Below, piece by piece: positions 25,565 through 34,338 of a stretch of 64,000 nucleotides of DNA. The translations under genes and the position numbers were made by a program. Under the pieces are notes generated by a model, which was not told where the DNA came from, did no database searches, and saw only the letters and a list, made by a program, of their open reading frames with translations. The stretch is taken from positions 1,754,864-1,818,863 of the forward strand of contig CP059430.1 in the NCBI GenBank assembly GCA_013874835.1. The letters run 5' to 3'. Source of the DNA: Carnobacteriaceae bacterium zg-84. Its GTDB lineage: Bacteria; Bacillota; Bacilli; Lactobacillales; Aerococcaceae. Each line of letters begins with the position of its first letter. Positions within the stretch are counted from its first letter, which is position 1.

Positions 25565-26206
25565 CTACCTAATCCAGCCAAACATAACGGATACAGCTAG
25601 CAAATTATTGATGAGATGCCACAATATAGCACACTCTAATGATTTTGTTTTGATTAAAATAAGCCCCATCGGTATACCTAACATAAAATAAGTCACAAAA
25701 GAGGTTACGGTCACACCCGCATGTGCTAAAGCAAATAAGGTGGTTGCCACTAAAAAACCAATCCATTTTTTATTTTTAAAAATATTTTGAATAAATAAAC
25801 TTCTAAATAATAGTTCTTCTATAATAGGTCCCATCATCACAACAGCTAAAAAAATAGATACTTCACTAGATTTTGTCGCCAATGTTTCAATCGACTCTTG
25901 ATTAACTAATGTTTCTTTAGGCAACAATTCAACGATATAGCCTGTCAAAAAATGGCACACAATACCTATAAGCAACATCCAGCCAATATTTTTTAGTGTT
26001 ATCGAAGAAAATTTAAAATGTTCCATACGGTAACAAGACATAATCTTCAACATCAAAGGAAATATAATCATTTGTGCTATCGCTTGAGCCATAAACCAGT
26101 CTATAGTAAAACTTGTAACTAAAAGAACAGAAATAAAGCCTTGTAATACAAAAAAGCAAAGTATAAGCCAAATCGTACTCATCCATTTATCTTTTGTTGT
26201 CATCAC
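25565..26206 (-). CDS. CPBP family intramembrane glutamic endopeptidase
   Basis: 213 residues with about six to seven membrane helices. The CPBP/Abi motifs are seen as MGPIIEELLFRSLFIQNIF (paired glutamates and arginine), FALAHAG (histidine motif 2) and ECAILWHLINNLLAV (motif 3 histidine and asparagine). Eukaryotic relatives cleave CAAX proteins; Firmicutes members often process or protect against peptides such as bacteriocins, but nothing nearby identifies a substrate. It heads the CPBP-ecfA1-ecfA2-ecfT transcription unit. GGAGGTG precedes the ATG. Confidence 0.9.
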   Translation of the reverse strand: MMTTKDKWMSTIWLILCFFVLQGFISVLLVTSFTIDWFMAQAIAQMIIFPLMLKIMSCYRMEHFKFSSITLKNIGWMLLIGIVCHFLTGYIVELLPKETLVNQESIETLATKSSEVSIFLAVVMMGPIIEELLFRSLFIQNIFKNKKWIGFLVATTLFALAHAGVTVTSFVTYFMLGIPMGLILIKTKSLECAILWHLINNLLAVSVMFGWIR

Positions 26207-26228
26207 TACACCTCCGCTTTTTATTCAT

Positions 26229-26263
26229 TACATTATAACATTTTTTTATAAATAAGATATAAT
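26229..26263. promoter_or_regulatory. Divergent promoter region for CPBP-ecf and GNAT genes
   Basis: Minus-strand TGTTATAAT (rc, -10 at 26232-26237) serves the CPBP-ecf operon, and plus-strand TATAAT (26258-26263) serves the GNAT gene. Neither has a strong -35. Confidence 0.5.
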
Positions 26264-26286
26264 AAAAGTATGAACGGAGGTTTATA

Positions 26287-26856
26287 ATGATACGAAAAGC
26301 AACGAAACAAGATATTGATGCCATTTATCCATTGATATATATTATTTGGGAAGATATGAATTATCCATTGCTACGTCTACTAGATAAGGATACTTTTCAA
26401 AAAACAATGTTACATATTTTAGCGGACGAACACGCAAAATTTAGTTACAAAAATGCGTGGGTTTACGAAAAAGAAAATCAAATTATTGGCGTATTATATG
26501 GATATGCCGGTCAAGACGAAAGACAATTTGATGAACATTTTCATACCTTTATTGATGCACATTTTCCTCACCTAAACATACGTCAATACGAAAGTAATCG
26601 TGAAAGTCACGACAATGAATGGTATTTAGACTCTTTAGTTGTTCATTCAAATTATCGTGGACAAGGGATTGCTTCAGCATTTTTTGATGTATTAAAAGAC
26701 ATCGTCGCTCCTTATCAACGCGTTGGTTTAAATTGCGAACAAGATAATCTTCAAGCAAAAAAACTGTACGAACGTCTTGGTTTTTCAACAGTTTATGAAA
26801 TAGATTTTTTAGGGCATCTTTATTATCACATGGAAAAAAGTATTTCATCACTCTAA
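26287..26856 (+). CDS. GNAT family N-acetyltransferase
   Basis: 189 residues. The acetyl-CoA-binding motif A is SLVVHSNYRGQGIASAFFDV (about 117-136; R/Q-x-x-G-x-G/A pattern), followed by GLNCEQDNLQAKKLYERLGF, the classical motif B with a beta-bulge and N..A..LYE..GF. The N-terminal MIRKATKQDIDAIYPLI is also typical of the fold. Acceptor substrate unknown. GGAGG precedes the ATG, and a strong terminator follows. Confidence 0.9.
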   Translation: MIRKATKQDIDAIYPLIYIIWEDMNYPLLRLLDKDTFQKTMLHILADEHAKFSYKNAWVYEKENQIIGVLYGYAGQDERQFDEHFHTFIDAHFPHLNIRQYESNRESHDNEWYLDSLVVHSNYRGQGIASAFFDVLKDIVAPYQRVGLNCEQDNLQAKKLYERLGFSTVYEIDFLGHLYYHMEKSISSL

Positions 26857-26919
26857 GTACAAAGACGATACCATCATAGTGGGCCGGAAAAAATATGTAT
26901 ACTTTTTAAATAGCAAAGA

Positions 26920-26960
26920 CTTGAAAGCAACATATTCAACGAGTTGCTTTCAAGCTTTTT
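26920..26960 (+). terminator. Terminator after the GNAT gene
   Basis: A 12-bp perfect stem (26920-26931 with 26943-26954) followed by CTTTTT. Confidence 0.85.
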
Positions 26961-27097
26961 GCGTGTTATTGAAATAGATATTTGCTTTAAAATTAGCTTC
27001 CTTTTATGACCTAAGAAAAAATGAAACGTTTATGAAAAAAACCTTGTACTAAATATCTTTTTAAAGTATTCTTAAGATATGAAAGTGAGGAATTGTA

Positions 27098-28255
27098 ATG
27101 ACAAATATCGCATTAGAAAAAATTGTCCCTTCAGAAATTTTGGCATATAACGAACTATTTGCAAAAACAGAAGGCATTCATTTATTAACCATTGGTGCAC
27201 CTGATTTTGATGTACCTGATTTTATTAAAGAGGCTGGGAAAAAAGCTATTGATGATGGATTTAATGGTTACTCATCATCAAAAGGTATGCCTGTTCTTAT
27301 CGACGCTTTTGTTCACTTTTTAAAACGTCGATATGATTTATCTTATGATACTTCTCATATTATCGTTACAACTGGGGAATCTCAAGGACTTGCCGCTGTT
27401 TTACAAGCACTCATCAGCCCTGGAGATGCCGTTATTATTCCAACACCTGCTTTTCCACAATATGAATTATGCACACTTATCAATCACGGTGAAGTCGTGA
27501 CAGTGGATACCTCTCACACACAATTTATTTTAACACCAGAGGCTTTAAGGCAAGCAAAAATCAATCACCCAAATGCAAAAGTGGTTATTTTAAATTATCC
27601 TTCAAATCCAACTGGTGTCACATATAGTCCCGAAGATTTAAAAACATTCGCTAAAACAGCAGACGAATTAGATTTAATTGTGATTAGTGATGAAATTTAT
27701 AGCGAACTTGTTTACGATCAAAAACATGATTCAATCGCTCGTTATTTACCACACCGAACAATACTCTTAAATGGTGCCTCAAAGACGTATGCTATGACAG
27801 GTTGGCGCATTGGATTTATCGCTTGCCCTCCTGATTTATTTACACCTATTTTTAAAGCACATCAATCTAGCACGCCTGTTGGATCTCAGTTTGCCCATAT
27901 TGCTGCAGCCACAGCGTTCAATGACGGAGATGCCGTTATTGCAATGATGAAACAAGCATACCAAGAACGACGTGATTTTATCGTCAAAGAACTATCCAAC
28001 ATGGGATTTGATGTCGCTTCTCCAGACGGTGCATTTTATGTATTCCCACGTATTCCACAACACTTGAATATGGACGACAAAACATTTGCACGTGAATTAG
28101 CCGTTCATGGAAAAGTCGGTGTTATCCCAGGATCTGTTTTTGGAAAAGGTGGCGAAAACTACATACGCATTAGTTATGCAACAAGTATGGATATTTTAAA
28201 AGAAAGTATGGAACGTATTCGACTATTCATTACAAACAAGCAAAATACTCAATAA
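27098..28255 (+). CDS. Class I/II pyridoxal phosphate aminotransferase
   Basis: 385 residues. The fold-type I signatures are clear: TTGESQGLAAVLQAL (cofactor phosphate region), NYPSNPTGVTYS, VISDEIYSELVYD, and NGASKTYAMTGWRIGFI with the Schiff-base lysine at about 229 and the substrate-carboxylate arginine near the end (NYIRISYA). It resembles PatA/aspartate aminotransferase subfamily Igamma enzymes used for aspartate, aromatic or branched-chain amino acids; the substrate cannot be fixed. Monocistronic, with a strong terminator. The ATG has GTGAGGA upstream. Confidence 0.92.
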   Translation: MTNIALEKIVPSEILAYNELFAKTEGIHLLTIGAPDFDVPDFIKEAGKKAIDDGFNGYSSSKGMPVLIDAFVHFLKRRYDLSYDTSHIIVTTGESQGLAAVLQALISPGDAVIIPTPAFPQYELCTLINHGEVVTVDTSHTQFILTPEALRQAKINHPNAKVVILNYPSNPTGVTYSPEDLKTFAKTADELDLIVISDEIYSELVYDQKHDSIARYLPHRTILLNGASKTYAMTGWRIGFIACPPDLFTPIFKAHQSSTPVGSQFAHIAAATAFNDGDAVIAMMKQAYQERRDFIVKELSNMGFDVASPDGAFYVFPRIPQHLNMDDKTFARELAVHGKVGVIPGSVFGKGGENYIRISYATSMDILKESMERIRLFITNKQNTQ

Positions 28256-28263
28256 ATAGCAAG

Positions 28264-28308
28264 AAGTATTGCACTGACGCTTTCACACGTCAGTGCAATA
28301 CTTTCTTA
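28264..28308 (+). terminator. Terminator after the aminotransferase gene
   Basis: A perfect 16-bp stem (28264-28279 with 28288-28303) followed by TTTCTT. Confidence 0.9.
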
Positions 28309-28632
28309 TAATATATGATAAGAAAGGAACACCCTCAGCGATATTAAACGAACATTTAATTAGTCCACTCAATATGAAAGACGGTTCTTTCAATTGTAGA
28401 ATTTGGGCAACAAAGACTGGAATTGTTCCACTCCTCGCGGTGCAGATAAACAACTACATGTAGCTAAGTGAAAAAATCATCCTTATAAAATAAATAGCAT
28501 CTATTGTCACAACTGCTATGAATATGTCCACACTCGACGAAGCACCTCATGCCTATAAATCTTATCAAGAAATTATTCAACAGTAGATATTTTACCTATT
28601 TATAATTAAAAACTCGCTTAACAAAAATTAAA
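28309..28632. pseudogene. Gene-free stretch with possible gene remnants
   Basis: About 320 bp without an intact gene. On the plus strand short fragments look protein-like: an open stretch from about 28375 with KDGSFNCRIWATKTGIVPLL, and one near 28535-28585 with STLDEAPHAYKSYQEIIQQ. The second resembles the C-terminal region of zinc-dependent alcohol dehydrogenases. Stops and frameshifts separate them. The remnant reading is weak; unrelated intergenic DNA is also possible. Confidence 0.25.
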
Positions 28633-28634
28633 CG

Positions 28635-28663
28635 TTGACTTAATTACTTCTTAGAGTTATACT
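28635..28663 (+). promoter_or_regulatory. Promoter of the MFS-ArsR cassette
   Basis: TTGACT (28635-28640) and TATACT (28658-28663) with a 17-bp spacer. A TTAAA-N6-TTTAA inverted repeat (28668-28683) lies just downstream of the -10 and could be an operator. Confidence 0.75.
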
Positions 28664-28707
28664 CTTGTTAAATAAATGTTTAATTTTTTATTAAGGAGTT
28701 TTTTAAT

Positions 28708-29949
28708 ATGAAACGTATTTTACAAAACAAACTATTCATGACAAGTTTCACAGCAGATTTATTATCCAATTTCGGAGATACACTCTTTTACTTGGCACTG
28801 ATGAACTATGTATTAGTTCTACCCGATGCAACACTTGCTATCTCAGCAATTTCCATCTCAGAACTTTTACCAACGCTAGCCGAAGTTTTTACAGGCTACT
28901 GGGCAGATAAAACAAAATACAAACTAAACACCATTTTAGCAACACTGTTTTTTAGAGTAATGATTTACTCCATTGTCGGTATACTAATGGGCTTTCAACC
29001 AGCTTTATGGATTGTTATCATTGTTGCTATTTTGAACTTCTTTTCTGATATTTCTGGACAGTACGAATCAGGACTTTTTACACCTATTTCTATCTACATC
29101 ATCTCAGACGAAGACCGTGAACAAGCCATGTCTTTTAGACAAGCTATCTCTCAAGTAAGTCGTATCGGATTTTTGTCATTGGGTGGTCTATTTATTACCT
29201 GGTTTTCTTATCAACACATTGCGTTTATTAATGCCGGCACATTTTTAGTATCTGCACTTATTATGTTAAGTATTTATAAACCATTAAACAAACTCGTCCC
29301 AAAAGAAGTAAGTCACTCTACAAAAGATAAATCACATTTTTTCAATAATTTAAAAACAGCCTATGAAAATGTAAAAAGTTTACCTATCGTTTTTAAAACT
29401 TGTATCATTGCTATTTTCTTAAATGCCGTGTTTTCATCAGTAAACACACTCATGTTACGCTATATTCACGATTTACCAAACTTTTTTATCATTAACTCAC
29501 AAACAACTTTAGTCATTATGTCAACAAGCATCACCATTTCAGGTATCATCGGTAGTGTATTAGGTATGACACTTTTAAAAAATACGTCATTAACCACTCT
29601 TTTAAAATGTGCCACTATCTCACCCGTTATCGTATACTTAGGATTCGGATTGGGAAATATTTATATTGTTGTTTTTGGTCTTATGTTAGTAGGTTTATTA
29701 TCAAGTGCATTAAACCCAAAATTTAGTGCCATTATACTTAATTCTCTACCCAAAGATTCATTGGCAACAACACTAGGAGGACTAGGAACCGCTCTACAAT
29801 CTGGGTATTTAGTTCTTGGTGTAACCGTGTCAACACTCATTACATTTATCCCACCTTACATTATCGTGTGGACTTTATTAGGATTTTCTTTATTATTAGT
29901 ATTATATATTCTACTTTATGCAAAATTTGATACAATAGAAGAAAAATAA
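28708..29949 (+). CDS. MFS transporter
   Basis: 413 residues with about twelve hydrophobic helices. The N-terminal part shows FGDTLFYLALMNYVL, SELLPTLAEVFTGYWADKTK (the D-K loop between helices 2 and 3, MFS motif A-like), and SDISGQYESGLFTPI. The domain resembles MFS efflux proteins of the macrolide/multidrug (DHA3-like) group, but no substrate can be named. The C-terminus LLYAKFDTIEEK is cytoplasmic. AAGGAG precedes the ATG. The ArsR-type regulator gene starts 18 bp downstream, suggesting a regulator-effector cassette. Confidence 0.88.
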   Translation: MKRILQNKLFMTSFTADLLSNFGDTLFYLALMNYVLVLPDATLAISAISISELLPTLAEVFTGYWADKTKYKLNTILATLFFRVMIYSIVGILMGFQPALWIVIIVAILNFFSDISGQYESGLFTPISIYIISDEDREQAMSFRQAISQVSRIGFLSLGGLFITWFSYQHIAFINAGTFLVSALIMLSIYKPLNKLVPKEVSHSTKDKSHFFNNLKTAYENVKSLPIVFKTCIIAIFLNAVFSSVNTLMLRYIHDLPNFFIINSQTTLVIMSTSITISGIIGSVLGMTLLKNTSLTTLLKCATISPVIVYLGFGLGNIYIVVFGLMLVGLLSSALNPKFSAIILNSLPKDSLATTLGGLGTALQSGYLVLGVTVSTLITFIPPYIIVWTLLGFSLLLVLYILLYAKFDTIEEK

Positions 29950-29967
29950 AAAGTAAGGATCGATACC

Positions 29968-31020
29968 ATGCAATTACATTATTATCCACTTTATAGTAAA
30001 TTTATTGAAATTTGTTGTTTACCCGAATTACTTATTGACGAAGAAACACTCTTAAGCGTCAAACAAAAAGATATTTTATTAAGTAATCTTCCTATAAAAA
30101 CAGATGATGTGCTAGAATGTCTACAACCTTTGAAAAGCGATATTAAAAAATTCTATTTCAAAAATCTTCCTAAAATTGCATTACACTTATTTAATGTATA
30201 TGTACCAGAAACCGTACAAACATTTACTGAAGGATTAAATATTCTACGTACCTTATCAAGCGAACAGATTATTGAGGGACTAGCATATTTATTCCATGAA
30301 GGAAAAATAAAAAAACAAAATACCATAGAAGATGTTTATCGACTGATTACACAAGCAGCTGACGCATTATCTGATTCAGATAAATGGAAACTCACAAACA
30401 TACTGTATCAACCTAAAGAAATGATTGACCAATTATGCGATTTACTTCTAAAAATCGAAACGATTTATGATCCTTTTTATCAACAAATGCAAGAAGAACG
30501 CACAAATTTCGGTTCATCTCTAACAACTGCTGAAGCGTTAATCAATCAAATTCCTATTTTTGACAATCAATTATTAAATCACGACACAAAAAAAGACACC
30601 TGTACCGTTTGTGTTTTATCTCCCTTTTTCGCCTATTTTTTATTTAACGGGAGAGATACTTTATCAAATAAACCAGCAATTCTACTCATTGGGACACGCA
30701 TGGTAGAATTATTAAACACAGCTAATGAACAATTAGATGATGATACATTTCACGAACTTGCTAAAATATTAGGTGATGCAACACGCTATAAAGTGATGTT
30801 AGCACTATCAAAAGGCACAAAAACAAAAGACATTGCCGAAACACTTAAAATGACCAGTGCTGCTGTTTCCTATCACACAAATAAACTAGCTTCTAATTTA
30901 TTATTGATTTTTCAAAACGATGAACATTCGCAAGAGCAACCTATCAAATATCTTGTTAATAAAGATATTTTACGAGCGCTCATTCAAAAATTAGAAACCG
31001 ACTTTGACTTAAATGAATAA
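29968..31020 (+). CDS. ArsR-type winged-helix regulator with large N-terminal domain
   Basis: 350 residues. The C-terminal 90 residues form an ArsR-like winged helix: LAKILGDATRYKVMLALSKG, TKTKDIAETLKMTSAAVSYH, then TNKLASNLLLI. No cysteine metal site is present in the recognition helix. The first 250 residues are a helical domain of unrecognised family, similar in layout to DUF5937-type regulators, and may sense a ligand. It is co-transcribed with the upstream MFS gene and probably controls it; that is inferred from position only. AAGGAT is the likely ribosome binding site. Confidence 0.82.
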   Translation: MQLHYYPLYSKFIEICCLPELLIDEETLLSVKQKDILLSNLPIKTDDVLECLQPLKSDIKKFYFKNLPKIALHLFNVYVPETVQTFTEGLNILRTLSSEQIIEGLAYLFHEGKIKKQNTIEDVYRLITQAADALSDSDKWKLTNILYQPKEMIDQLCDLLLKIETIYDPFYQQMQEERTNFGSSLTTAEALINQIPIFDNQLLNHDTKKDTCTVCVLSPFFAYFLFNGRDTLSNKPAILLIGTRMVELLNTANEQLDDDTFHELAKILGDATRYKVMLALSKGTKTKDIAETLKMTSAAVSYHTNKLASNLLLIFQNDEHSQEQPIKYLVNKDILRALIQKLETDFDLNE

Positions 31021-31030
31021 AGAAAAAACG

Positions 31031-31061
31031 AAAAAGTTGCGGAAAATATCCGCAACTTTTT
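31031..31061 (+). terminator. Terminator after the MFS-ArsR cassette
   Basis: A perfect 13-bp stem AAAAAGTTGCGGA / TCCGCAACTTTTT, 10 bp after the stop. Confidence 0.92.
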
Positions 31062-31153
31062 ACAGGAGAAACTAAATTATTCTATAAAAATATAGTTTAA
31101 TGTTTAGCGTTACTATCAGTTTATCGCTCTATAAAAGATTTGTCAACCCTTCA

Positions 31154-31182
31154 TTGACTTGCTTTTTTTAGTTTGATAAAAT
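31154..31182 (+). promoter_or_regulatory. Promoter of folE
   Basis: TTGACT (31154-31159) and TAAAAT (31177-31182) with a 17-bp spacer, 30 bp upstream of the folE ATG. Confidence 0.75.
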
Positions 31183-31212
31183 GAGGTGTAATATCAAACA
31201 ACGAGGTATAAA

Positions 31213-31767
31213 ATGGACAAACAAAAAATTGAAGAAGCCGTTAAAATGATTATTGAAGCCGTGGGAGAAGACCCAACCAGAGAAGGACTTCTCGAAACAC
31301 CTCAACGAGTTGCACGTATGTATGAAGAAATTTTTAGTGGTCTAAACCAAACAGCTGAACATCATTTATCAAAAACATTTGAATTGGTTGATAGTAGTGT
31401 CGTCATTGAAAAAAATATTCCATTTTATTCAATGTGTGAACATCACTTCTTACCATTCTGGGGGAAGGTTCACATTGCCTACATGCCAACTGGTCGTGTT
31501 GCAGGGCTTTCTAAATTAGCACGTACAGTTGATGTTTATGCCAAAAAACCACAATTACAAGAACGATTAAACTTAGAGATCGCCGAAGCAATTATGGAAT
31601 ATTTAAATGCATCCGGTGCTTTAGTCGTTATTGAAGCAGAGCACATGTGTATGAATATGCGTGGCGTCAAACGTCCCGGAACATCTACTGTGACTTCTAT
31701 TAGTCGTGGGATTTTTGAAACAGATACAACATTAAAACAAGAAGTTTATAAATTAATGGGACTATAA
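31213..31767 (+). CDS. folE: GTP cyclohydrolase I
   Basis: 184 residues. Type IA enzyme: [20 protein letters not shown] near the N-terminus, [20 protein letters not shown] with the zinc-binding cysteine and histidines, [20 protein letters not shown] and the last zinc cysteine in [13 protein letters not shown]. It converts GTP to 7,8-dihydroneopterin triphosphate, the first step of folate synthesis. It has its own promoter and is followed by a terminator before folBK. Confidence 0.97.
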   Translation: MDKQKIEEAVKMIIEAVGEDPTREGLLETPQRVARMYEEIFSGLNQTAEHHLSKTFELVDSSVVIEKNIPFYSMCEHHFLPFWGKVHIAYMPTGRVAGLSKLARTVDVYAKKPQLQERLNLEIAEAIMEYLNASGALVVIEAEHMCMNMRGVKRPGTSTVTSISRGIFETDTTLKQEVYKLMGL

Positions 31768-31773
31768 CACTCT

Positions 31774-31808
31774 CAGTGAAAAAACATCATGATGATGTTT
31801 TTTCACTG
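31774..31808 (+). terminator. Hairpin terminator between folE and folBK
   Basis: A perfect 16-bp stem (31774-31789 with 31793-31808) and three-base loop, with a T6 run inside the 3' arm. It may attenuate rather than fully stop transcription into folBK, which has no obvious promoter of its own. Confidence 0.75.
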
Positions 31809-31842
31809 ACTTTTCATTTAGCCATTTTTAAAGGAGCATATT

Positions 31843-32670
31843 ATGGATTATATTGTCGTATCCGACTTACTCATTTTTGCCAATCATGGTGTTTTTCAAG
31901 AAGAAAAAACACTCGGACAAAAATTTTATTTAGATTTAAAACTAGGTTTATCCACACAACGTGCGGCTTTATCGAATGATTTAACAGCCTCTGTTCATTA
32001 TGGAGAACTCGCACAACATATCACAACATTATTTCAGCAACAGTCGTATGATTTAATTGAAACATGTGCAGAAAAGATTGCACACTTTATTTTATCGACA
32101 TATCCAATCGTTGATGAAGCACATGTACGTGTTAAAAAACCATGGGCTCCTATCACTCTACCTGTGGAGAGCGTCTATGTTGATATTGTCAGAAAAAGAC
32201 ATCGTGCTTTTTTAAGTTTAGGATCAAACATTGGTGACTCACAAGTACTTTTAGAAACAGCTATACAAAAATTAAATAATGCGTACATAAAAGTAACAAA
32301 ACTTTCTTCTTTGTATCGCACAAAAGCATGGGGCTTAACAGACCAACCTGACTTTTTAAACCAAGTTATCGAAATCGAAACCTTTTATGAACCACAAACA
32401 TTACTACAACACTTACAAAATATTGAGTTAGAGTTAGGACGTGAACGACACATACACTGGGGACCACGGACAATTGATATTGATATTTTGTTCTACGATA
32501 ATCAAATCATTTATGAATCCAATTTAATTGTCCCTCATCCTTATATTCAAGAACGCACATTTGTTCTTGAACCAATGTGTGATATTGCTCCGCACTATAT
32601 TCATCCCGTCCTACAAAAACCAATGCGCTATTTATTCGATACATTAAAAACAGATACAGCATCGCAATGA
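31843..32670 (+). CDS. Bifunctional dihydroneopterin aldolase / HPPK (FolB-FolK fusion)
   Basis: 275 residues with two folate enzymes in one chain. Residues 1-118 are FolB: SDLLIFANHGVFQEEKTLGQ, VHYGELAQHI and RVKKPWAPI. Residues about 125-275 are FolK: AFLSLGSNIGD, TKAWGLTDQPDFLNQVIEIE, ELGRERHIHWGPRTIDIDIL with catalytic acidic residues, and VPHPYIQERTFVLEPM. It catalyses dihydroneopterin cleavage and then pyrophosphorylation of 6-hydroxymethyl-dihydropterin. Similar fusions are known in streptococci and others. AAGGAG precedes the ATG. Confidence 0.95.
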   Translation: MDYIVVSDLLIFANHGVFQEEKTLGQKFYLDLKLGLSTQRAALSNDLTASVHYGELAQHITTLFQQQSYDLIETCAEKIAHFILSTYPIVDEAHVRVKKPWAPITLPVESVYVDIVRKRHRAFLSLGSNIGDSQVLLETAIQKLNNAYIKVTKLSSLYRTKAWGLTDQPDFLNQVIEIETFYEPQTLLQHLQNIELELGRERHIHWGPRTIDIDILFYDNQIIYESNLIVPHPYIQERTFVLEPMCDIAPHYIHPVLQKPMRYLFDTLKTDTASQ

Positions 32671-32685
32671 TGTTGTATCTGTTTT

Positions 32686-34068
32686 TTATAAAATATGCAC
32701 TATTTTCCACCATATCATATAAACAAATGCCAGTAAAATAAATGTCACGACTGTCATCGCCATTCCAAAACGTAGCATATACTTTTCAGAATAGTATTGC
32801 TTTGCCGTTCCAATCATGACCGTTGCTTGATGAAATGGTAATAAGAAATGAATATTGACAATAATATACGTCATCAATGTTATGATTTCAGGTCGATACC
32901 CTACTTCTTGTGTAAGTGGTAATAGAATTGGTAGTACTACCGACATTGTTGCCACAGATGAACCAATACACAAATGTAAAACCATGACAAGTAAAGCAAT
33001 CATTAACAAGTATATATTAGACTGTTCAACTGGAATAAACTGCTTCAATGTTTGAAAAATAACAGCCGTAATGCCACTTTGTCCTAGTACTTTTCCAATA
33101 CTAAATACGGTCATTAAAAATAACACAAAATGTGGATTTATCGCTTTTAAATCTTTTATACTAATAACACGTCCCCCATACATTACCAAAACGCCTGCTA
33201 CAGCTGGAATAAATGCAGGAATAGAGTGCCATCTATACGTCATCCAACAAAAAATAATCGCCACCATTGTCAATAAAACAATGGATTGATTTCTTTTTGG
33301 TATTTGTTTTTCATTTTGCTTTGTTGGTGCAATCATACCTAAATGGAAATAAGATAAGTCATTTTTAAACACGATATAGACAGTCACAATCGTTACAATA
33401 GACGCTATTAGTGTTGGAACTGACATCAATGCAAACCAATGCTCAAATGTCAGTCGTTGCTTGACATGCTCTCCGGCAAACGTCAGTGCTGCTTGGTTAA
33501 GTACAATATCACCATTGTTAAAAAACATATACGTCATAACAACACCGATAAATCCGTTAAAAATAATAGCTTGTTTCGCTCGTTCTTCCTGTGGTGTTTT
33601 TGCCACAAGTAATCCATTCAAAATTGTTCCAATGATAATCACTCTCGCAAATGCTTGGGGAACAAGAAATACAAATAGTAGCCCGAATAAATACGGTACA
33701 CTAAGCAGTGCAATCTTATTCGTTGCACTTTTCTTAAAAATCTTTTCAACATATTGATGCACAATACCAGTATTCATTATACCTACTGATAAAAGCATTG
33801 TCGTCATAATCAAGATATTCGTATCTGACCATACAAAACTAATCATATCAACCATATTTGTTTTTCCGAATATAGCGACCATAATCAAAAAAAATAGACA
33901 TGCTAAACTTTTATGTACTGCCTCCGTTGCCCAAAGAGCAGCAGAACATATCAAACTAGAAAATAAAAGACTTTGTTCTAGTGTCATATTTAAAGGGTTA
34001 ACGTAAGCAATCAATGCCGATACCGTGAGAATAATGCTTAACGGCACCCATTTTATGTGTTTTACCAT
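32686..34068 (-). CDS. SLC13/DASS-type anion symporter-like membrane protein
   Basis: 460 residues from the ATG at 34066-34068, preceded by GAGGAGG; an ATG 33 bp upstream is not associated with a site. About eleven to twelve helices are visible. Family-like segments are ALWATEAVHKSLACLFFLIM near the N-terminus, FNGFIGVVMTYMFFNNGDIV, and GSSVATMSVVLPILLPL near the C-terminus, corresponding to the SNT-type substrate loops. Relatives carry di-/tricarboxylates or sulfate; the substrate is not determined. It lies between convergent folBK and same-strand folP, with palindromes at its promoter. Confidence 0.82.
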   Translation of the reverse strand: MVKHIKWVPLSIILTVSALIAYVNPLNMTLEQSLLFSSLICSAALWATEAVHKSLACLFFLIMVAIFGKTNMVDMISFVWSDTNILIMTTMLLSVGIMNTGIVHQYVEKIFKKSATNKIALLSVPYLFGLLFVFLVPQAFARVIIIGTILNGLLVAKTPQEERAKQAIIFNGFIGVVMTYMFFNNGDIVLNQAALTFAGEHVKQRLTFEHWFALMSVPTLIASIVTIVTVYIVFKNDLSYFHLGMIAPTKQNEKQIPKRNQSIVLLTMVAIIFCWMTYRWHSIPAFIPAVAGVLVMYGGRVISIKDLKAINPHFVLFLMTVFSIGKVLGQSGITAVIFQTLKQFIPVEQSNIYLLMIALLVMVLHLCIGSSVATMSVVLPILLPLTQEVGYRPEIITLMTYIIVNIHFLLPFHQATVMIGTAKQYYSEKYMLRFGMAMTVVTFILLAFVYMIWWKIVHIL

Positions 34069-34110
34069 ACGGTAAACCTCCTCTATAAGATGTAAAAGCA
34101 TCTAAACAGT

Positions 34111-34133
34111 GTTTACCTATTTGTATGGTAAAC
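34111..34133. promoter_or_regulatory. Operator-like palindrome upstream of the SLC13-type gene
   Basis: GTTTACC (34111-34117) and GGTAAAC (34127-34133) form a perfect inverted repeat around nine bases. A second related palindrome, TTTACCATACGGTAAA (34061-34076), covers the start codon. The repeated GTTTACC/TTTACC half-site suggests a regulator, not identified here. Confidence 0.5.
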
Positions 34134-34298
34134 AGCGGACGCAATCATTAGTCGCATGATACTCATTTCGTTTCGTGACAACATCCCATTCACGAACACT
34201 TAACGCTAATGATTTACTCTGTTTCATCAATTAACTCGCTTTCCAGAAAATATTATACAATATCGTTTATTTAAAATACAAGATATTTTACGGACGTT

Positions 34299-34330
34299 TA
34301 AAAGGAGTACATCATCATGTACTCCTTTTA
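34299..34330 (-). terminator. Terminator after folP
   Basis: A 14-bp perfect stem (34299-34312 with 34317-34330) about 10 bp after the folP stop. On the minus strand the T content after the stem is low. Confidence 0.6.
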
Positions 34331-34338
34331 CCAAATGA

